Origin: UBA4416 sp035439445
Lineage (GTDB): Bacteria; Bacteroidota; Bacteroidia; B-17B0; Aurantibacillaceae
Direction of reading: 5' to 3'
DNA: 64,000 nucleotides
NCBI GenBank assembly: GCA_035439445.1
Contig: DAORKG010000013.1
Location: 1 to 64,000 of the forward strand
Shown: piece after piece, positions 37,646 to 45,433 of the stretch
Position numbering within the stretch: the stretch's first letter is position 1
Layout: each line of letters begins with the position of its first letter
Program-made: the position numbers and the translations under genes
Notes under the pieces: model-generated
Database searches by the model: none
What the model saw: only the letters and a program-made list of their open reading frames with translations
Told to the model about the DNA's origin: nothing

Positions 37646-38289
37646 TGTTACTACAAATTGCCGGTGATGCAGTAGAAAGCTTTTCAGGCTACGAAGAATT
37701 TCAAAAAATATCCGCTAAATTACTTTTCAGATTACTAATCGATTTATCTGCCGTTTTTATTTTAGTTAGATTTATTTATTATCCTATATATAAGCATCGC
37801 GAATTATTTTTCACTTATTTCATCTTTAATATCATTATCTTTTTAATTTCTTTCTTACTAAACAAGGTTGATTTATCAATGGGTGCAGCATTTGGATTAT
37901 TTGCCGTATTTAGTATGCTACGATATAAAACAGAAGAAATTGCCATTAAAGATATGACCTATCTGTTTTTAGTTATTGCAATCGGACTTGTATCTGCCGT
38001 TACAAAAATTAAAGACACCTCTGATAATATCGAGTACTTATTTTTAATTGGTATTAATGTAGTTGTATTAACCGTAACCTACTTATTAGAAAGTAATATT
38101 TTCATGAAAAAAGAAAGTGTGAAAACAATACTATATGAAAATATTGAGATGATTAGAGAGGGAAAAAAAGAAGAACTATTGGCTGATTTAAAATTAAGAA
38201 CAGGCTTTAATGTTCACAGATATTCGGTTCATAAAATAGATTTTTTAAAGGATGCTGCGCAAATCAAAATCTATTATTACGATAACTAG
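37642..38289 (+). CDS. DUF4956 family membrane protein
   Basis: A 215-residue integral membrane protein. Five hydrophobic segments are apparent between residues 25 and 155 (LLIDLSAVFILVRFIYYPIY; ELFFTYFIFNIIIFLISFLL; MGAAFGLFAVFSMLRYKTEEI; YLFLVIAIGLVSAVTKI; YLFLIGINVVVLTVTYLLE), the third carrying the family motif GAAFGLFAVFSMLRYKT. The cytoplasmic C-terminus (about 160-215) is a ferredoxin-like domain. The start overlaps the VTC stop (ATGA at 37642). It probably acts as the membrane partner of VTC in producing or translocating polyphosphate. Confidence 0.93.
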   Translation: MMLLQIAGDAVESFSGYEEFQKISAKLLFRLLIDLSAVFILVRFIYYPIYKHRELFFTYFIFNIIIFLISFLLNKVDLSMGAAFGLFAVFSMLRYKTEEIAIKDMTYLFLVIAIGLVSAVTKIKDTSDNIEYLFLIGINVVVLTVTYLLESNIFMKKESVKTILYENIEMIREGKKEELLADLKLRTGFNVHRYSVHKIDFLKDAAQIKIYYYDN

Positions 38290-38316
38290 ATTTTTTTGAA
38301 AAAAAAGCATATTTTT

Positions 38317-38347
38317 TTTGCTAGTTTAAAAAAAGCATTTATATTTG
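38317..38347 (+). promoter_or_regulatory. Promoter of tRNA-Val
   Basis: TTTG at 38317-38320 and TATATTTG at 38340-38347 are separated by exactly 19 bases, an ideal Bacteroidota promoter, and lie just before the tRNA at 38359. Confidence 0.75.
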
Positions 38348-38358
38348 CAACCCGATTC

Positions 38359-38433
38359 GGGAGATTAGCTCAGCTGGTTCAGAGCACCTGCCTTACAAGC
38401 AGGGGGTCACAGGTTCGAACCCTGTATCTCCCA
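38359..38433 (+). tRNA. tRNA-Val (anticodon TAC)
   Basis: Acceptor arms GGGAGAT (38359-38365) and ATCTCCC (38426-38432) pair; the anticodon stem CCTGC/GCAGG encloses loop CTTACAA with anticodon TAC; the T-loop GGTTCGAACC is normal and the discriminator is A (38433). No CCA is encoded. Its 3' end from 38376 onward is the left copy of the 59-bp attachment repeat of the downstream element, so insertion left the tRNA intact. Confidence 0.96.
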
Positions 38434-38434
38434 C
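38376..38434 (+). repeat. attL: tRNA-Val 3' end repeat
   Basis: Left 59-bp copy of the direct repeat, embedded in the functional tRNA-Val gene from its D-loop to the end of the acceptor. Confidence 0.9.
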
Positions 38435-38560
38435 AGATGATGAAACCCTTTTAAGCCTAATGTTTGAAAGGGTTTTCTGCTTTAGAAGAGACCGCAAACA
38501 GCAGACAAATTACCAGACTTTTGCTTCTATTTTACCCGATTTTTGCACTTATGCTGTGCG

Positions 38561-38573
38561 AAAACTGTGCGCA
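38561..38573 (+). repeat. Arm-type-like repeat, left copy (AAAACTGTGCGCA)
   Basis: A 13-bp sequence found again at 53558-53570, i.e. inside both ends of the element. At this end a second partial copy (TGTGCG) lies just before it. Candidate integrase or excisionase arm-binding site; binding is inferred. Confidence 0.45.
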
Positions 38574-38601
38574 TTTTTTAAAACTGTGGCTATTAGAAAC
38601 C

Positions 38602-39804
38602 ATGGCTACAATAAACCTTGTACTAGACCAACGCAGAAAAACCAAAACCAACACTTATCCCTTGCTGTTTAGGGTAACCGTAGGAACCAAAAAAAGAGAC
38701 CTCAACTCAGGAGTTAAGCTAGAGGACTGGCAGTTTAACCATACCAAGGGAGAGATTACTCATGATGCCAACCTCAACTTTAGCCTACAGAACAGAAAGC
38801 TAGATTATCAAAAGAAGCTTAATGTGTATGCTTTAGAGAACCCTGTAGTAGATGACATTGATGACTTGATAACGTATCTGGTTAACCAACCCAAAAAAGA
38901 AATGACTATTAAGTGCTTTTGGGAAGAACAAATAAGTACCTTAAATGCCATAGGTCGTACCGGGAATGCGAAGAATTACCAAACAAGTTTAAACGTTATT
39001 CAGAAACACCTCAACCTTAATAGACAGTTTAACAAACTGATTTATAAAGACTTACTGGAGTTGGAAATAGCCCTAACTAAAAGAGGAATGAGTCCTAATG
39101 GTATAAGTGTTTACATGAGAGCATTTAAAGCAATATTTAACAAAGCAATAGATATTGGCATTGTCGGGTTTGACTGTTACCCCTTTAGAAAGTTCAAAAT
39201 AAAAAAAGCATCCACAACGCCCAGGGTGTTAGATTTAAAAGAACTGAGACAATATTTTGCGCTTAACATTAAGCCAGATTCGCATTTGTATAAAACATGG
39301 CTTATAGGTAAACTGATATTTTACATGAGAGGAATAAACCTTAGAGATTTACTACTACTTACGAGTGGTAATATCAAAAATGGGAGGATCATATATCGAA
39401 GAGCTAAAACAAAGAAGATTTACAGCATACCATTGTTATCTGAAATAGAAGAGACCCTGAGTAGGTTCAGTTCAACAGGCTGCACTCTACTTGGTATAAT
39501 ATCAGAAGCTGAAATAAAAGACGTTTTAAACTTTGAGGATTTATTTGGGCAAAGGCGAAAAGTAATTAACTCACATCTCAAAAAACTAGGCAAATTAATA
39601 GGCACTAACGAGCCAATTACTACCTATGTCTTCAGATACAGCTTTAGTAATATCGCTAAACAGATGGGCTACTCTAAAGACATAATAAGCGAATGCTTGG
39701 GACATAATTACGGGAACTCCACTACAAGTCATTATTTAGAACAGTTTCATCAAGAAGAACTAGACAAACTAACTGTAGAGGTAATTAATGCTGTAAAAGA
39801 GTAA
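38602..39804 (+). CDS. Tyrosine recombinase (integrase) of the tRNA-Val element
   Basis: A 400-residue site-specific recombinase. Residues 1-80 are an arm-binding domain (INLVLDQRRKTKTNTYPLLFRVTVGTKKRD), 110-205 a SAM-like core-binding domain (FWEEQISTLNAIGRTGNAKNYQTSLNVIQKHL), and 220-400 the catalytic domain: first Arg in KLIFYMRGINLRDLLLL, Lys in YRRAKTKKIYSIPLL, the second Arg in YVFRYSFSN, His in LGHNYGNSTTSHYL, and the nucleophile Tyr in SHYLEQF. The ATG at 38602 is chosen because family members begin MATINLVLD; the longer frame from 38464 reads attachment-flank DNA. It points away from the tRNA and catalyses integration at attB in tRNA-Val. Confidence 0.95.
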   Translation: MATINLVLDQRRKTKTNTYPLLFRVTVGTKKRDLNSGVKLEDWQFNHTKGEITHDANLNFSLQNRKLDYQKKLNVYALENPVVDDIDDLITYLVNQPKKEMTIKCFWEEQISTLNAIGRTGNAKNYQTSLNVIQKHLNLNRQFNKLIYKDLLELEIALTKRGMSPNGISVYMRAFKAIFNKAIDIGIVGFDCYPFRKFKIKKASTTPRVLDLKELRQYFALNIKPDSHLYKTWLIGKLIFYMRGINLRDLLLLTSGNIKNGRIIYRRAKTKKIYSIPLLSEIEETLSRFSSTGCTLLGIISEAEIKDVLNFEDLFGQRRKVINSHLKKLGKLIGTNEPITTYVFRYSFSNIAKQMGYSKDIISECLGHNYGNSTTSHYLEQFHQEELDKLTVEVINAVKE

Positions 39805-40092
39805 ATGCAAGGAGGTACTACACATATGGCAAATACATCATATATGTTTGTCTGGTATGAGCTAAACAAATAAAGTTTAGAGCATTATATAGCTAACTTA
39901 TACAAAAAAGTATGTATGTGATAGCGTGTGATGGTACCTCCATTAATAAGCCCCCCATCATCTTATATAACTGGGTACCCCCCCCTTTATTTTTATAGTT
40001 CCTTTAAAAAAACGTAAATGATAGTAGAAAAAAATATTTGCAAGTCATTTGTCAACCTTCTCGCTTAGCATGAACATTAAAAAAATCAAGCT
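39805..40092. other. Intergenic region after the integrase with inverted repeat and poly-C tracts
   Basis: Holds a possible 22-codon frame starting ATG at 39805, GGAGGTAC (39811-39818) with its inverted copy GTACCTCC (39934-39941), two runs of C (near 39949 and 39968), and AT-rich stretches before the JAB gene. No known RNA or gene was recognised. It could be regulatory DNA for excision or a leader; this is speculation. Confidence 0.35.
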
Positions 40093-40551
40093 ATGTCAAA
40101 CATACAAGGCAACATCAATGAAATAAAGGTAAGCTACAAAATGCAAAAGCTGTCAAGCAGAAAAATAACAACGTCTCAATTAGCAGAATCTTATGCAAGG
40201 GAAATGTACTGTCAGTCGGGATGCGAGATAGAACTAAAAGAGTATTTCTTTATCATCTTGCTAAACCGTGCCAATGAAGTCATAGGTTTCCATAAACTAA
40301 GTGAAGGTGGTATTTGTGGAACTGTAGTAGATATAAGACTTGCATTTGCAACCGCATTAAAAAGCTTGGCATCCGGAATCATTTTGGTTCACAATCATCC
40401 AAGTGGAAACCTCAGCGCATCACAACCTGATATTGAACTTACAAAAAAGTTTAAGAAAGCAGGAGAACTTCTGGATATTACTATCATCGACCATATAATT
40501 TTGGCAAGTTCATGTTATTCCTCTTTTGCAGACCAAGGACTTGTGATATAG
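40093..40551 (+). CDS. RadC-family JAB/MPN protein
   Basis: A 152-residue RadC-like protein. The zinc-binding JAMM motif is complete: Glu in EVIGFHKLSEGG, and HNHPSGNLSASQPDIELTKKF with the two His, Ser and Asp. Such short RadC proteins are regular parts of mobile elements in the phylum, without a proven role in DNA repair. The ATG at 40093 is preceded by an AT-rich promoter region (AATATTTG). A good terminator follows. Confidence 0.93.
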   Translation: MSNIQGNINEIKVSYKMQKLSSRKITTSQLAESYAREMYCQSGCEIELKEYFFIILLNRANEVIGFHKLSEGGICGTVVDIRLAFATALKSLASGIILVHNHPSGNLSASQPDIELTKKFKKAGELLDITIIDHIILASSCYSSFADQGLVI

Positions 40552-40570
40552 GTTTCCTTTACTGCAAAAT

Positions 40571-40595
40571 AAAGACACGTTATGTGTCTTTTTTT
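40571..40595 (+). terminator. Terminator after the RadC-like gene
   Basis: Perfect stem AAAGACAC (40571-40578)/GTGTCTTT (40584-40591), five-base loop, then a run of T. Confidence 0.85.
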
Positions 40596-40650
40596 AATGT
40601 CATTGGTTAACCTGCTCAATCACGCAGTATTAACTAATTTTTAAAAAAAC

Positions 40651-41544
40651 ATGAGCATGAAACAATTCACACAAGCAGCTAGGAGTAGTTGCAAAATCAA
40701 ACTTGGATTGCAAGGTCCATCAGGTTCAGGTAAAACATATTCTGCCTTACTTCTTGCATACGGATTAACAAACGATTGGCGAAAGATAGCTGTAATAGAT
40801 TCAGAAAACGGAAGCGCAAATCTTTACTCTGATTTGGGTGCATACTCAGTATTAAATCTAACACCACCTTACACACCCGAAATTTATACTGAAGCTATCG
40901 AACTTGCAGTAAAGAACGGCTTTGAGTGTTTAATTATTGATAGTATGTCTGCTGAATGGAATGGAATACTGGATATTCATAGCAACATTCCTGGCAACAG
41001 TTTTGTCAATTGGGGCAAAATTTTACCAAGGCATAACACTTTTATACAGAAAATGCTGGATAGTAATATTCATGTCATTGGTACAATGCGAACCAAAACA
41101 GAGTATGTGTTATCAGAGAAAAATGGAAAACAAGTTCCTGAGAAAGTTGGGATGAAATCAGTGCAACGAGAAGACACCGAGTATGAGTTTACTATCGTGT
41201 TTGAACTAAATCAAAAGCATCAAGCAAATGTAGGTAAAGACAGAACTGGTTTATTCAAGAATAAACCTGAACTAATCTTAACTACTGAGGTAGGGAAATC
41301 GATAGCTGAATGGTGCATGACAAAACCCAAAACTTACGCTGATGAGTTGCACATTTTAGAAACATTTCCAATACAAGAAGAGTTTGAGCAACGCATTAAC
41401 GAATGTAAAAGCATGGAGGAACTAATCAATCTTTACAACACAAATCCGAACCAACAAGTTAAACACAGGGATAAGTTTATCTCTAGAAGAAATCAAATTA
41501 ATGTTCAACCTGAAACCTTTATCAACAATGGAGTTCATCATTAA
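40651..41544 (+). CDS. AAA ATPase, Sak4-like (phage/ICE recombination type)
   Basis: A 297-residue P-loop ATPase: Walker A GLQGPSGSGKTYSALLL (about 20-35), an Arg finger/acidic patch IAVIDSENGSANLYSDLG, and Walker B FECLIIDSMSAEW near 95. This is the RecA-like AAA_24 (Sak4) class found in phages and integrative elements, often beside single-strand binding or replication genes. The C-terminal 80 residues are polar and of unknown fold. Start ATG 40651. The following gene overlaps it by 17 bases, so they are co-translated. Confidence 0.82.
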   Translation: MSMKQFTQAARSSCKIKLGLQGPSGSGKTYSALLLAYGLTNDWRKIAVIDSENGSANLYSDLGAYSVLNLTPPYTPEIYTEAIELAVKNGFECLIIDSMSAEWNGILDIHSNIPGNSFVNWGKILPRHNTFIQKMLDSNIHVIGTMRTKTEYVLSEKNGKQVPEKVGMKSVQREDTEYEFTIVFELNQKHQANVGKDRTGLFKNKPELILTTEVGKSIAEWCMTKPKTYADELHILETFPIQEEFEQRINECKSMEELINLYNTNPNQQVKHRDKFISRRNQINVQPETFINNGVHH

Positions 41545-42526
41545 CAACAAAGAAGTGTTGGCGCAACTGCCAGCACTTACACCAAATGGAATAGGCATAT
41601 CTTCAAGTTCACAACCATTTATCGAAGCTAACACGGTTCAAATACCAATACAAGAAATGAAAGACCAACACATCATTCCTGTATGGTCGTCAAGTAACGA
41701 ACCTTTAATCAGTCACACAGAATTTATTGAAGCTACATGGGAACAAGTGCATCGTAATTATCCAAATGAAAAAGTACTTAAACCAAACATTAGAGTTAGT
41801 CACCCCATCAAAGGCAGAATACCTGAAGCAAAACATAAAGCTGCAAAAGATTTAGAACCTTGGGAACAAACCGTGTACTATGAACGAATGATGTTTGTGA
41901 TAGAAATTCCTACAATCTATGATGAGGTAAATGGCAACCAACTATCACTAACAATTGGAGGAGTAAAATCATACGCCTTGGATAATCTCTATAGCAAAAG
42001 ACCAAACGGAGACCAACACTTTCAGCTATTCATTGGTTTTCAAAACAAAGTGTGTTGCAACCTATGTGTAAGAACTGATGGATTAAAACATGAGTTAGGG
42101 ATAAAATCAACAAGTCAACTTAAGTATGCAGTAGATAATCTTATAAGCGGTTACAATGCTGGCAATCACATTAGCGAAATGAAAGCTCTCACTCATACAG
42201 AGCTTAGCGAAACTGAATTTGCTCAGGTAGTAGGAAGAACAAGAATGTATAAGCACTTACCTGACCATGCAAAGAAAGATATACCTGCTATCCTACTTGG
42301 AGACCAACAATTAGGTTCTGTTGTCCATGATTATTATAAAGACAAAAACTTTGGCAACTTAGATGGTGGTAGCATAAGTATGTGGCGATTTTATAACCTA
42401 TTAACTGGCGCAAATAAATCAACTTACATAGACAGTTTCTTAGAGAGAGGTGTTAATGCAACTGATTTTACCCATGAACTTATAAAGCATAAAGTAGAGA
42501 AAAAACCATTTTGGTATTTGGGGTAA
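41528..42526 (+). CDS. DUF3871 family protein
   Basis: A 332-residue protein of the DUF3871 family from mobile elements of the phylum, recognised by SHPIKGRIPEAKHKAAKDLEPWEQTVYYERMMFVIEIP and VGRTRMYKHLP and the C-terminal SMWRFYNLLTGANKSTYIDSFLERGVNATDF. Function unknown; related in layout to DUF932 proteins. I chose ATG 41528 because family members begin with MEFI-type sequence; an upstream ATG at 41501 would add nine residues and overlap the ATPase gene by 44 bases. Followed by a strong terminator. Confidence 0.88.
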   Translation: MEFIINNKEVLAQLPALTPNGIGISSSSQPFIEANTVQIPIQEMKDQHIIPVWSSSNEPLISHTEFIEATWEQVHRNYPNEKVLKPNIRVSHPIKGRIPEAKHKAAKDLEPWEQTVYYERMMFVIEIPTIYDEVNGNQLSLTIGGVKSYALDNLYSKRPNGDQHFQLFIGFQNKVCCNLCVRTDGLKHELGIKSTSQLKYAVDNLISGYNAGNHISEMKALTHTELSETEFAQVVGRTRMYKHLPDHAKKDIPAILLGDQQLGSVVHDYYKDKNFGNLDGGSISMWRFYNLLTGANKSTYIDSFLERGVNATDFTHELIKHKVEKKPFWYLG

Positions 42527-42529
42527 TAT

Positions 42530-42568
42530 AACAGGAACATGCAGATAATCAGCGTGTTCCTGTTTTTT
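42530..42568 (+). terminator. Terminator after DUF3871
   Basis: Perfect 10-bp stem AACAGGAACA (42530-42539)/TGTTCCTGTT (42555-42564), followed by a T run. Confidence 0.88.
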
Positions 42569-42632
42569 ATTAAATTAACATATGAGGATGAATAATTTAT
42601 TATTTAGGTGGCGGACATTAACTTAATACTAT

Positions 42633-42640
42633 TATATTTG
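42633..42640 (+). promoter_or_regulatory. Promoter element before the TIGR04255 cassette
   Basis: TATATTTG matches the downstream TAnnTTTG element and lies nine bases before the GTG start, so the message would be almost leaderless. No clear upstream TTTG is present. Confidence 0.4.
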
Positions 42641-42648
42641 TCATAATT

Positions 42649-43371
42649 GTGGCGCCAAACTCAACAGTGTTTCCAACTTTAAAACATACTCCTATACAAG
42701 AGATAATGTTAGCTATTACATATGATGGCTCTATTACTCTTGATGTGCTTGAAGAATTTAAAAATACTGCGTTTACAAAAGCAAGAATGCCTTATTCCAA
42801 CCCCACTTTTAATGCCAACGTAAAGCTAAGCGCTAGCAAGAATCTTGAAACAAGCTCAAGAAACGAAGGTTTTTTCTTAAAAAATGCCGAGATTCCAGAC
42901 CGTGCTTTACACATTAGGTTTGGATCAATGACATTGCATCTATTAAACAGGTACGAGTCTTTAAGTAATTTAATTAAGGAGCTCGAATGTTATTGGATTG
43001 AGTTTATAAAGATTGCTAAAGACATCACTGTAAAAAGCATTTCTGTAAGATACCTTAACTTAATAACGAAAAATAATGATGAGGCTATTGAGAAATATGT
43101 AACTATATATCCAAATCATCCGTTCAAAGATACAAAGGTGGATGCATTTACTAATATTCGCTTTAAATTAGAAGATGCTTCGGTAACTTTAGTTATGACG
43201 GAAGGAGAAATAAGAAACGAACATGGTATAATACTTGATTATACTGTAAACAAAAACATTAGTAAAGGCGACCCTGATGTTTTTAACACATTTAATAATT
43301 TGAGAACACTAAAGAATACCGTGTTCTTCAAATCAATCACAGATCACACTATTAATAAATATCAATCATGA
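42649..43371 (+). CDS. TIGR04255 family protein
   Basis: A 240-residue cytoplasmic protein recognised as the sporadically distributed TIGR04255 family by its layout: LKHTPIQEIMLAITY, GFFLKNAEIPDRALHIRFGSMTLHLLNRYESLSNLIKELECYWIEFIKIAKDITVKSISVRYLNLI, and a C-terminal VFFKSITDHTINKYQ. Role unknown; members occur mainly in variable regions of genomes. The GTG start at 42649 is the only one that keeps the N-terminal motif. The next gene overlaps the stop by four bases (ATGA). Confidence 0.75.
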   Translation: MAPNSTVFPTLKHTPIQEIMLAITYDGSITLDVLEEFKNTAFTKARMPYSNPTFNANVKLSASKNLETSSRNEGFFLKNAEIPDRALHIRFGSMTLHLLNRYESLSNLIKELECYWIEFIKIAKDITVKSISVRYLNLITKNNDEAIEKYVTIYPNHPFKDTKVDAFTNIRFKLEDASVTLVMTEGEIRNEHGIILDYTVNKNISKGDPDVFNTFNNLRTLKNTVFFKSITDHTINKYQS

Positions 43372-43826
43372 ATATAGAAACTAAAGGAACTGCGTGGAAA
43401 GATGTGCTTTTTCAATCAGATTTATATGGTGAAAAATATAAGGCACTTCTTGATGAAACAGATAGTAGTGCTCCAATCTTATTTAGCTACCAAGATATTC
43501 AAGATGTTTATAATACTATCATCTTAAATGCCACATTAACTGATTTTCAACAAGCAGCATTACAAAACCTATTTGTTGTTTTTAACGATATCAGAAGCCT
43601 TATTGATCCTGAAAGACTTAAGTCGTTCGACTATTCGATAACAGAAGACAAAGAACTATTGATTTATAGAAAATCTTCTGCAGGTCTTACCAATATTATT
43701 ATTCATGATGAAGAGTGTATTGCTTATAGCTTTATACCTTATGACCCATCTAGAAAACCAACACTTCAATTTGTAGAAAATACTGCGGAACTAGAACAAT
43801 TAGCTTATTTGTTTTTCTCAAACTAA
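43368..43826 (+). CDS. Hypothetical protein of the TIGR04255 cassette
   Basis: A 152-residue soluble acidic protein without signal peptide or known motif. It is rich in short beta-strand and helix segments (DVYNTIILNATLTDFQQAALQNLFVVFNDIRSLID, GLTNIIIHDEECIAYSFIPYDP). It starts at ATG 43368 overlapping the TIGR04255 stop, so it is translationally coupled and likely functions with it. I do not recognise a family. Confidence 0.7.
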   Translation: MNIETKGTAWKDVLFQSDLYGEKYKALLDETDSSAPILFSYQDIQDVYNTIILNATLTDFQQAALQNLFVVFNDIRSLIDPERLKSFDYSITEDKELLIYRKSSAGLTNIIIHDEECIAYSFIPYDPSRKPTLQFVENTAELEQLAYLFFSN

Positions 43827-43843
43827 GCAGGGTTAACGAAGAA

Positions 43844-44377
43844 ATGGCTTGTACTTTAGCACATGTGCCTCCAAGGCTTCATCAATTGGAAAAGCCAGCC
43901 ATTAATCATTTTGAGATAGGTGAAGAAATCTACAGAAGATGCACTCCTGTTGAGCTAGAAAATCCATTCAAGGGGATATCTATTTGTGAATTATCTCATA
44001 ACAGACAAGGATTGGCTGGAAATATTATTTCCCAGCCTCAAGATGCGCTTATAAATATTACGGGAGTTGGAGAAAACACTTATGATAAGGTTGTATGTAC
44101 ATTAGTCATCAGGGATATTAATGAACAGTTGGGAACTTACTGCAAAGAATTTAATCAAGAAAAAGATAAAACACTTCATAATGCGAAACTACAGTTGATT
44201 CACGAACCAGATAATTGTATGTATCCCCATTGTGTATTTAGAGTTTGGTTAGATGAAGAATTAATTACATACGACAACTATAACCTAGTTGACAAGTTAA
44301 AGCAAATCAAGACACAATTAAAAAGTGCTCTAGCTTCAATGATTATTCAAAAACAAATTAGCCAAGAACTAACATAA
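43844..44377 (+). CDS. Hypothetical protein, third gene of the TIGR04255 cassette
   Basis: A 177-residue soluble protein with no recognised motif. The middle part (GVGENTYDKVVCTLVIRDINEQLGTYCKEFNQEKDKTLHNAKLQLI) has mixed alpha/beta character; the end is a polar helix (LKQIKTQLKSALASMIIQKQ). It starts 17 bases after the previous gene, completing a three-gene transcript that ends opposite the convergent RepL-like gene. Function unknown. Confidence 0.68.
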   Translation: MACTLAHVPPRLHQLEKPAINHFEIGEEIYRRCTPVELENPFKGISICELSHNRQGLAGNIISQPQDALINITGVGENTYDKVVCTLVIRDINEQLGTYCKEFNQEKDKTLHNAKLQLIHEPDNCMYPHCVFRVWLDEELITYDNYNLVDKLKQIKTQLKSALASMIIQKQISQELT

Positions 44378-44405
44378 TAAGAAGTTTACAAAACACACTT
44401 AACAC

Positions 44406-44888
44406 CTACTCAAATCCTAATGCTTTTTTAACAATTTCATGATTATTCACATTCGATAACATTCTTTGAATTAAGAGCTTTCTTGATTTAAACGACCCAT
44501 TAAAAAAATAATGTGGATTAACAATGTATACTCCCCTCTTTTTCACATATGGTATAAGTAAGTCATTTGCTTTTAAAACTTGGAATGCTTTGTTTACAGA
44601 TACCTCTTTATATTTCTTTTTACAACAATGTTTCATAGTATCTATAAAATCTTGTCTAACAAGAAATGTATTCTGAACTTCGTTAGCATCGTTCATTTTC
44701 TGAACTAAATAGTCAATTAAGTTTCTGGCAGCCGGTGGCAAGTTGGCGGTCTTGTGTAAATTGTTATTGAAACGCTTAGTAGAGGCGACAACTACTTTTT
44801 TTGTTTTAAAGATAGGTTCGACAGTACCTGTTTCATCATCTTTTTTAAAGCCTGTAACATAGGTTACTTGATTATATTTTCCGCTCAT
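44406..44888 (-). CDS. RepL-like replication initiator
   Basis: A 160-residue winged-helix protein. It resembles plasmid RepL proteins: LPPAARNLIDYLVQKMNDANEVQNTFLVRQDF, VNKAFQVLKANDLLIPYVKKRGVYIVNPHYFFNGSFKSRKLLIQRML is the typical helix-turn-helix plus wing. Basic residues follow the wing. RepL starts rolling-circle or theta replication on small plasmids; on an integrated element it suggests a replicative circular stage. It faces away from a region with iteron-like repeats (see 45151-45190). Confidence 0.6.
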   Translation of the reverse strand: MSGKYNQVTYVTGFKKDDETGTVEPIFKTKKVVVASTKRFNNNLHKTANLPPAARNLIDYLVQKMNDANEVQNTFLVRQDFIDTMKHCCKKKYKEVSVNKAFQVLKANDLLIPYVKKRGVYIVNPHYFFNGSFKSRKLLIQRMLSNVNNHEIVKKALGFE

Positions 44889-45433
44889 ATATTTGTTATT
44901 AAATATTTATTGTTCCATTGTGTGGTATGCCTTATACCATACTTGTAGTAATAATTGTTTATTAAACCTTTAATTACCAAGGATTTATGGTACAAAAACA
45001 AAAGCATATAAGCTTTGAGCGAAATCTCAAGCTTAATCATTTGTATATTCTTTAGATTAACCTGTATTTCGAAATAGGAAAATACAGATACTCCAACTCT
45101 TTCTCTGAATATTAAGTAATATTATCCTAGGTAACATTACTTACGAATCAAGCTTAGGTGTAAATCTTAAGTGTCGAATCTTAGGTGTAACAATTATCTC
45201 ATTTCGAATCCACAGGAATTAATCCTCAGGCGATAAGTTTTGGGAACTACTATACCTATTCGGGACATCACAAATTTACAAAGCTTTCACATACATGACA
45301 TGTAAGATTTTTCAACTATTATTAACATCGATACCATGCGTGTTTTTACATCTCCCTACCACAAATAACAAGCTCGTTTCTTGTTAAACAAAAATCTGCT
45401 ATATTTACGATACACATAAACAAAACTAGCACT
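44889..45433. other. 545-base gene-free region between RepL-like gene and hsdM; possible origin
   Basis: It contains the perfect inverted repeat CTGTATTT (45062-45069)/AAATACAG (45080-45087), three iteron-like units at 45151-45190 each with a TTAGGTGTAA-type core, three CGAATC motifs (45144, 45175 and about 45203) and an ACATG-A-CATGT hairpin near 45296. A TATATTTA (45400-45407) ahead of hsdM is a possible promoter. No gene was recognised. Confidence 0.55.
45151..45190 (+). repeat. Iteron-like tandem repeat
   Basis: Three units of 13-14 bases: AGCTTAGGTGTAA (45151-45163), ATCTTAAGTGTCG (45164-45176) and ATCTTAGGTGTAA (45178-45190). They lie about 260 bases upstream of the RepL-like start, as expected for an initiator-binding array. 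Confidence 0.55.

Noticed and set aside
38464..38601. Longer N-terminus of the integrase and an overlapping 70-codon frame at 38460
   Set aside because: This is attachment-flank DNA after the tRNA; family members start at the ATG at 38602. The repeats here are better explained as binding sites.
39949..39980. C-rich runs as a G-quadruplex
   Set aside because: Only two separated runs of C; too few tracts for a quadruplex.
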